A stretch of DNA of 5,851 nucleotides from Caldithrix sp. RBG_13_44_9 (lineage in GTDB: Bacteria > Calditrichota > Calditrichia > RBG-13-44-9), in NCBI GenBank assembly GCA_001771055.1, contig MESS01000003.1:93126-98976 (forward strand), written 5' to 3'. This document shows positions 5,575-5,851 of the stretch, piece by piece. The notes under the pieces are model-generated. The model was not told where the DNA came from, ran no database searches, and worked only from the letters and a program-made list of their open reading frames with translations. Position numbers and translations under genes: made by a program. Position 1 is the stretch's first letter. The number at the start of each line of letters is the position of its first letter.

Positions 5575-5851
5575 ATGGAGTTACTGAACAATTTCTTCTT
5601 ACCCCCTTCATCCGATCATCTGCATCTGGTAAAATATTTAATCCTGATCGTCTATTTTATTCATATTCCTTTCATCTCCCTCTTATTGGGAGGAACCCTG
5701 TTGTCTGTTTTCTTCCGACTACTGGCAGTCAATAATCCTCAATCCCGCTACTGGCAGGTGTCGCGCGATTTTATTGAGGTTCTCATTTTTCGGAAAACCG
5801 CTGGAATCATTCTGGGTGTTCTGCCGCTCATCGTGTTGACTCTGATTGAGG
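5575..5851 (+). CDS. Unidentified integral membrane protein, N-terminal part (runs off the window)
   Basis: An open frame starts at ATG 5575, 8 nt after AGGAG (5562-5566), and is still open at the window edge with 92 full codons. The N-terminus reads MELLNNFFLPPSSDHLHLVK, without a classical signal peptide. A long hydrophobic segment follows at about 19-47, containing FIHIPF and GGTLLS. A polar stretch at about 51-66 comes next, and a second hydrophobic segment at about 76-91 (AGIILGVLPLIVLTLI). The layout of a His in the first helix, a polar loop and a Gly-rich second helix is reminiscent of the first helices of quinol-oxidase-like or cytochrome-associated membrane proteins (CydA-like). That is weak resemblance from memory, not a firm assignment. 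Respiratory genes at the other end of the window are compatible with such a role. I would call the function unknown. Confidence 0.8.
   Translation, partial: MELLNNFFLPPSSDHLHLVKYLILIVYFIHIPFISLLLGGTLLSVFFRLLAVNNPQSRYWQVSRDFIEVLIFRKTAGIILGVLPLIVLTLIE

Noticed and set aside
5538..5735. Plus-strand 65-codon open frame
   Set aside because: It overlaps the membrane protein frame starting at 5575, which has a good Shine-Dalgarno, stays open to the window edge and encodes clear hydrophobic segments.

Overview
The window looks like a chromosomal segment of an aerobic or facultatively respiring bacterium with a caa3-type terminal oxidase and a lipoate-dependent 2-oxo acid dehydrogenase complex. The fused E1 alpha-beta architecture, the short AT-rich gene leaders and the periodic intergenic repeats suggest an FCB-group or similar environmental lineage (Bacteroidota, Calditrichota or KSB1-like). 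This is inference from style; no marker gene in the window fixes the taxon.

Layout, all genes on the plus strand. (1) Positions 1-278 are the 3' end of a gene whose product ends in a c-type cytochrome domain of the kind fused to cytochrome c oxidase subunit II. Its stop codon overlaps the start of ctaB (278-1165, heme O synthase), so this is the tail of a terminal oxidase operon. (2) After a 108-bp gap containing an inverted repeat comes a 669-codon fused E1 alpha-beta subunit of a branched-chain-type 2-oxo acid dehydrogenase (1274-3283). (3) A 206-bp gap holds a 134-bp palindromic element with 25-26-nt arms built on an 8-nt period. (4) The E2 acyltransferase follows (3490-4794), with one lipoyl domain, a peripheral subunit-binding domain and a catalytic domain. 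(5) Positions 4795-5060 are low-complexity DNA: purine-rich 7-nt-period repeats facing pyrimidine-rich 7/8-nt-period repeats, with an embedded perfect 16-bp palindrome. (6) At 5117-5368 lies a start-less, frameshifted remnant of the C-terminal part of lipoyl synthase (LipA). (7) After a 206-bp AT-rich gap an unidentified membrane protein gene begins at 5575 and runs off the window.

Functional links: E1 decarboxylates a 2-oxo acid and reductively acylates the lipoyl-lysine of E2, and LipA makes that lipoyl group. The lipA remnant therefore suggests an ancestral E1-E2-lipA cluster whose last gene decayed while its upstream side filled with short-period repeats. No E3 (dihydrolipoamide dehydrogenase) gene is in the window. 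The most notable observations are the lipA remnant and the two intergenic repeat structures of similar architecture that flank the E2 gene.
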